This document shows positions 60,683 to 64,000 of a stretch of 64,000 bases of DNA, piece by piece (the stretch's first letter is position 1; every line of letters begins with the position of its first letter). Under the pieces are notes generated by a model. The model ran no database searches, was not told where the DNA came from, and saw only the letters and a list, made by a program, of their open reading frames with translations. A program made the position numbers and the translations under genes. Source of the DNA: Nibribacter roseus (GTDB taxonomy: Bacteria > Bacteroidota > Bacteroidia > Cytophagales > Hymenobacteraceae); the NCBI RefSeq assembly GCF_042662225.1, contig NZ_JBHSYQ010000016.1, positions 496,001-560,000 on the forward strand. The letters are read 5' to 3'.

Positions 60683-61216
60683 CTACTTGATAGCCACCGG
60701 AACTTCCAGGTTCTCCCACTTCAGGGCAAAACCTTTGTTCGTGATTTCATACACCAACCGCTCATTCATGGTAGCCGACTTCTTTGGCTTCACGTTTACC
60801 ACCAGCACATTGTTGGCCGGGTCAAAATTGGCAACTCCACCTTGTTTGGTGCCCCCTTGGCCGGTTTCTGAGTTGAAGATGATTTGCCATTCCTTCTCAC
60901 CAGGCACCATAAACACTGAGTAAGAACCGGCTTTCAGCGTTTTTCCTTCCACTTTAATGTCTTTGTCAGTGGTGAAGGTAGTGGCTTTGTTGGCACCAGC
61001 TCTCCAAGCTTTTCCATACGGCACCAGCTCTCCCCAAATAGTACGGCCTTTCACCGCTGGGCTGCTGTAGTTAACGGTGATGTTGGCTCCGCCCACTTTC
61101 CCAGTAGCTGTTGCCGCTGGACTTGCTACCGGCTTGGCATCCTGCGCGAAGACAGAGGCAGTCATGGTGAACAGGAAGAAGAGGGTGAAGAGGAAATTTT
61201 TGTTTGGCGTTTTCAT
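60683..61216 (-). CDS. DUF2911 domain protein
   Basis: 177 residues. Signal peptide MKTPNKNFLFTLFFLFTMTASVFAQ. NITVNYSSPAVKGRTIWGEL and YGKAWRAGANKATTFTTD match the DUF2911 block seen at 36699-37574. Here the domain stands alone. Function unknown. Confidence 0.88.
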   Translation of the reverse strand: MKTPNKNFLFTLFFLFTMTASVFAQDAKPVASPAATATGKVGGANITVNYSSPAVKGRTIWGELVPYGKAWRAGANKATTFTTDKDIKVEGKTLKAGSYSVFMVPGEKEWQIIFNSETGQGGTKQGGVANFDPANNVLVVNVKPKKSATMNERLVYEITNKGFALKWENLEVPVAIK

Positions 61217-61361
61217 TATTGTCTTTAATTAGTTGTGGGTCTAAATGTAAAGGATTTTCAGGTTCAAAGATATGTTTAGATAAAGCAATTTTAAGTCTGG
61301 GATTATTTCTATGGCGCGGATTTACTTCCGTGACTTAAGAAGCTGTTCAGAAAGTCAGCAA

Positions 61362-62573
61362 CTAAAGTTTAATTACTTTCTTTCGTATTACTTCTCCATT
61401 AGCGCCTATTAATTTCAACACATAATTGCCGCTTTTTAATTCTGACAACACTATTTCTCCATTTATATCAGTTCTTCCTCTTTTTAAAAATTTCCCAAAA
61501 ATATCTGTAATATGGTATTCATAATTACCCCGCCTATTTTCTGATAAAACTACGTTAACTTTATCAACAAAAGGATTAGGATAAACAGAAATTTGTCCAT
61601 CCACCAGTTGGTCATCTACTGATAAAACTTCTGGAATATTAGCCGATTGTAGACTTGCCAAGGAAGTGGAAAGAAGAGGAGATTGTGTTTCACCCTCTTT
61701 GTGTTGGTTACCCCCCATAACATATAACTTACCATTTACTACCACTGCTCCGGCATGCCTTCTAGGGATCATATTATTTTCCACCTCCACTAACTGATTT
61801 GTGACAGTGTCAAAATAGCCAATGAATGTTTCATCCTGATGGTCCCCGATGATCCATATATTGTTTCCCACAACCGTTGTAGCATGTGCAGAAATACTTA
61901 CAGGTAGAGTAATGGAAGTATTACTCCAAGTGTTACTCTCTATATCGTAGATATTTACTTGGTTAGAAGATGTTTCATTAAAGCCACCAATAACATATAA
62001 CTTTCCATTTACAATTTCGCCTGCAGTTTCCTTAGCTACAGGCATATCGGCGAGTACTGTCCATGTATCAGTAGAGGTGTCATAGGAAAGAAGTTTATTA
62101 GAAAAGGTTGAAGAAGCACTTCTCCCACCAAAGATGTAAATTTTGTTTCCTAGTACTGCCGAGCCAGAGGATCTGGCAGGGTGTGGATTATTTGCACCGT
62201 ATGTAATTGCCCCAGTAGTGGTATTGATTTTTTCTACTTTATTATTGTATAGGCGTTGGCCATTGAAATAATCTCCATTTATTATATATAAATAATCACC
62301 TACAATTTCTGAGGAAGCCCATTTCTTAGCAATAGTTGCATTTGTAAGAATTGACCATGAGTTTGTTGTAATATTATATTTCTCGACTAAACTTGTTTCA
62401 AATTCATTTTGGGAAAAACCATTTGAAACATAAATATGGTTTCCATTTTCAGTAGCAGATACACCACCACGTGCAAGTCCCATATTAGCCAAATCTTGAA
62501 ACTCTAAGTTTTGAGCACACAACAACAGTGAATTAAAAAGGAGACTAAGCAATACAATTGTAGCTCTCATCAT
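61362..62573 (-). CDS. Kelch-repeat protein with type IX sorting tail
   Basis: 403 residues. Signal peptide, about five Kelch blades of the form VVNGKLYVMGGNQ, GNKIYIFGGRSA and NGKLYVIGGFNE, then a C-terminal sorting domain: SVYPNPFVDKVNV ... LKSGNYVLKLIG ... KKVIKL. The protein should be exported by the T9SS and attached or released. ATG at 62573 or 62570. Confidence 0.9.
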   Translation of the reverse strand: MMRATIVLLSLLFNSLLLCAQNLEFQDLANMGLARGGVSATENGNHIYVSNGFSQNEFETSLVEKYNITTNSWSILTNATIAKKWASSEIVGDYLYIINGDYFNGQRLYNNKVEKINTTTGAITYGANNPHPARSSGSAVLGNKIYIFGGRSASSTFSNKLLSYDTSTDTWTVLADMPVAKETAGEIVNGKLYVIGGFNETSSNQVNIYDIESNTWSNTSITLPVSISAHATTVVGNNIWIIGDHQDETFIGYFDTVTNQLVEVENNMIPRRHAGAVVVNGKLYVMGGNQHKEGETQSPLLSTSLASLQSANIPEVLSVDDQLVDGQISVYPNPFVDKVNVVLSENRRGNYEYHITDIFGKFLKRGRTDINGEIVLSELKSGNYVLKLIGANGEVIRKKVIKL

Positions 62574-62750
62574 TATTAAATTTTGGTTTATTGATTAAGA
62601 AAAATTTTCTAATTTATTGTAAAGCAAACTAAGCATCCACGAACCTACTTCGTGTTTCTTTAATCTAACACATAAAACTTTTTTGTACAACTAAGCAAAT
62701 GTAGCAATCTTATAAATATTATAAAGTATAAATCAAAAATGATATAACAA

Positions 62751-62780
62751 AAAAAGCCATAGAATCCTCTATGGCTTTTT
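62751..62780. terminator. Bidirectional terminator after malQ
   Basis: Perfect 13-base stem AAAAAGCCATAGA with a 4-base loop ATCC; A/T runs on both strands. Confidence 0.9.
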
Positions 62781-62802
62781 TTCCTCTCTCCTCTTCCTCC
62801 TT

Positions 62803-64000
62803 TTACCCTCTATTATACAACCATGTCCATTCCTTTAGCTGGTTTTCCGTCTGCTTAGTAATCTGCCCCGGCATTAACCGCCAGCCCCAGTTGCCTTGGT
62901 TCGTACCAGGGGTGTTCATGCGGCCTTGTTCGTCTATGCCCAGCACGTCTTGCATGGGCAGGATGGCGGTTTTGGCCACCGAGGCGTAAGCCAGACGCGC
63001 CATTACCCACCAAATATCCTGCTCGCCCAGCTGACGGCCTACGTAATGCTCTATCTGCTGGTGGTGCGGTTTGCCTTCCTGGCGGTACCAGCCCAACGTG
63101 GTGTTGTTGTCGTGGGTGCCGGTGTAGGCAATGGAGTTCCGGATGTAGTTGTGCGGGATGTAGTGGTTCTGCGGCATCTCGTTTCCCCACGCAAACTGCA
63201 GAATTTTCATGCCCGGCAGGTTGAAATCGTCGCGCAGCTTCAGCACCAGGTCGTTTATTTCGCCCAGGTCTTCGGCAATGAACGGCAGGCTGCCCAGCTC
63301 CTTCTCTGCGAAGGTGAAGAAGTCGGCGCCGGGGCCTAATTTCCACTCACCGTTTTTAGCGGTTTCAGCATCGGCGGGCACTTCCCAGTAATCGGCGAAG
63401 GCGCGGAAGTGATCTAGCCGCACAATGTCAAACAGCTCCATGTTCTTTCTCAGGCGGCCCATCCACCAGCCGTAGTCCTGCTCTTTCAGCACATCCCACT
63501 TAAACACAGGCATGCCCCAAAGCTGACCTTCGTCGCTGAACGCATCGGGTGGAACGCCGGCCACGCCGGTCATTTTACCGTCTTCATCCACCGCAAAAAT
63601 CTCTCGGTTGCCCCACACATCTACGCTGTCGTAGCTAATGTAGAACGGCATGTCGCCGAACATCTGGATGCCGCGGTTGTTGCAATAGGTGCGCAGGCGC
63701 TTCCATTGCTTGTTGAAGATGAACTGCACCCACTTGGTTTTCTCCACGGCCTCGGCATTTTCCTGCGCCAGCTGCTCTAGTGCGGCTGCGTCACGCTGCT
63801 TGTATTCATCGGGCCACTGGAACCAGGCGCTGCCGCCGTTCTGGGCCTTCAGGAGCACGTACAACGCAAAATCATGCAGCCAGCCAGCCTCCGTTCCACA
63901 ATAGTCGATGAACTGCTGCTGCAGCGTAGGAAAATCGCCGGACTTGAAGTTCTGCCAGGCCTTCTCCAGCAGCTCGTCTTTCACCTTTTGGGCTTGGTCA
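62803..64000 (-). CDS. malQ: 4-alpha-glucanotransferase (N-terminal part outside window)
   Basis: C-terminal ~399 residues of amylomaltase, family GH77. The reading frame is open to the window edge (...DQAQKVKDELL); the GTG at 63984 is not a start. Nucleophile Asp in IVRLDHFRAFADYW, acid/base Glu in AEDLGEI and the GTHDNNTTLGWY block. Bacteroidota MalQ proteins are often longer with N-terminal starch-binding domains, which would lie outside. Confidence 0.95.
   Translation of the reverse strand, partial: DQAQKVKDELLEKAWQNFKSGDFPTLQQQFIDYCGTEAGWLHDFALYVLLKAQNGGSAWFQWPDEYKQRDAAALEQLAQENAEAVEKTKWVQFIFNKQWKRLRTYCNNRGIQMFGDMPFYISYDSVDVWGNREIFAVDEDGKMTGVAGVPPDAFSDEGQLWGMPVFKWDVLKEQDYGWWMGRLRKNMELFDIVRLDHFRAFADYWEVPADAETAKNGEWKLGPGADFFTFAEKELGSLPFIAEDLGEINDLVLKLRDDFNLPGMKILQFAWGNEMPQNHYIPHNYIRNSIAYTGTHDNNTTLGWYRQEGKPHHQQIEHYVGRQLGEQDIWWVMARLAYASVAKTAILPMQDVLGIDEQGRMNTPGTNQGNWGWRLMPGQITKQTENQLKEWTWLYNRG

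Noticed and set aside
62855..63346. Open frame of 163 codons within malQ
   Set aside because: Out-of-frame copy of the malQ coding region, with Arg/Pro/His-rich composition typical of shadow frames.

Overview
The window looks like a chromosome segment of a Bacteroidota bacterium, most likely order Cytophagales and perhaps family Hymenobacteraceae (inference). The signs are a type IX secretion C-terminal tail, an S46 dipeptidyl-peptidase, SPOR/HU-CCDC81 and carboxypeptidase-regulatory-like TonB receptor proteins, DUF2911 proteins, and promoters of the form TTG-N19-TAnnTTTG. No tRNA or rRNA gene was seen.

Layout. 1-6.9 kb: a complete trp operon on the minus strand, trpE-G-D-C-F-B-A with trpA cut by the window edge. 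In front of trpE lie two tandem short ORFs, each with a Trp-Trp pair and each followed by a terminator hairpin, so this is a double attenuator. 6.9-10.1 kb: an envelope protein, a small secreted protein, a DUF2027/Smr protein and the RNase P RNA gene, which carries an A+T-rich insertion. 10.3-16.3 kb: the clearest accessory region. Seven attC-like sites separate seven cassettes, all on the minus strand, with no integrase in the window (a CALIN, a cluster of attC sites lacking an integrase). 16.7-27.8 kb: DUF1232 protein, S46 peptidase, SRPBCC protein with an SDR reductase, a TPR histidine kinase, an epimerase-like protein, an HI0933 flavoprotein and a DEAD-box helicase. 28-36.6 kb: the complete his operon hisG-D-C-B-H-A-F-IE on the minus strand, behind a His-rich leader peptide. 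36.7-46 kb: DUF2911 protein, TonB-dependent receptor, rpe, a lipoprotein, mnmA, a TrpF-like pseudoenzyme, trmB and folC. 45.9-54 kb: an envelope energy-transduction cluster in the order large TPR protein, beta-barrel protein, SPOR protein, ExbB, ExbD, TonB. 54-64 kb: holA, tyrS, thpR, an MgtC-like protein, a small export protein, an NmrA-type reductase, a second DUF2911 protein, a Kelch protein with a sorting tail, and the 3' part of malQ.

Two features run across the whole window. First, a family of palindromic elements with the half-site CTGTTTTNGGC and a TTTTCTGAAAA-like centre occurs in many intergenic spaces and also inside the reading frames of hisA, hisC and hisD. Second, spacers inside operons are filled with word-like repeats (GACACAAGA, TAATTCT).

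The trp and his operons are both laid out for attenuation: near-identical promoters, almost no 5' UTR before the leader ORF, a run of the cognate codon, then alternative hairpins. The cassette array is the best candidate for little-described biology: most of its products are secreted, lipid-anchored or membrane proteins of unknown role, plus a methyltransferase and a deiminase/HNH pair.
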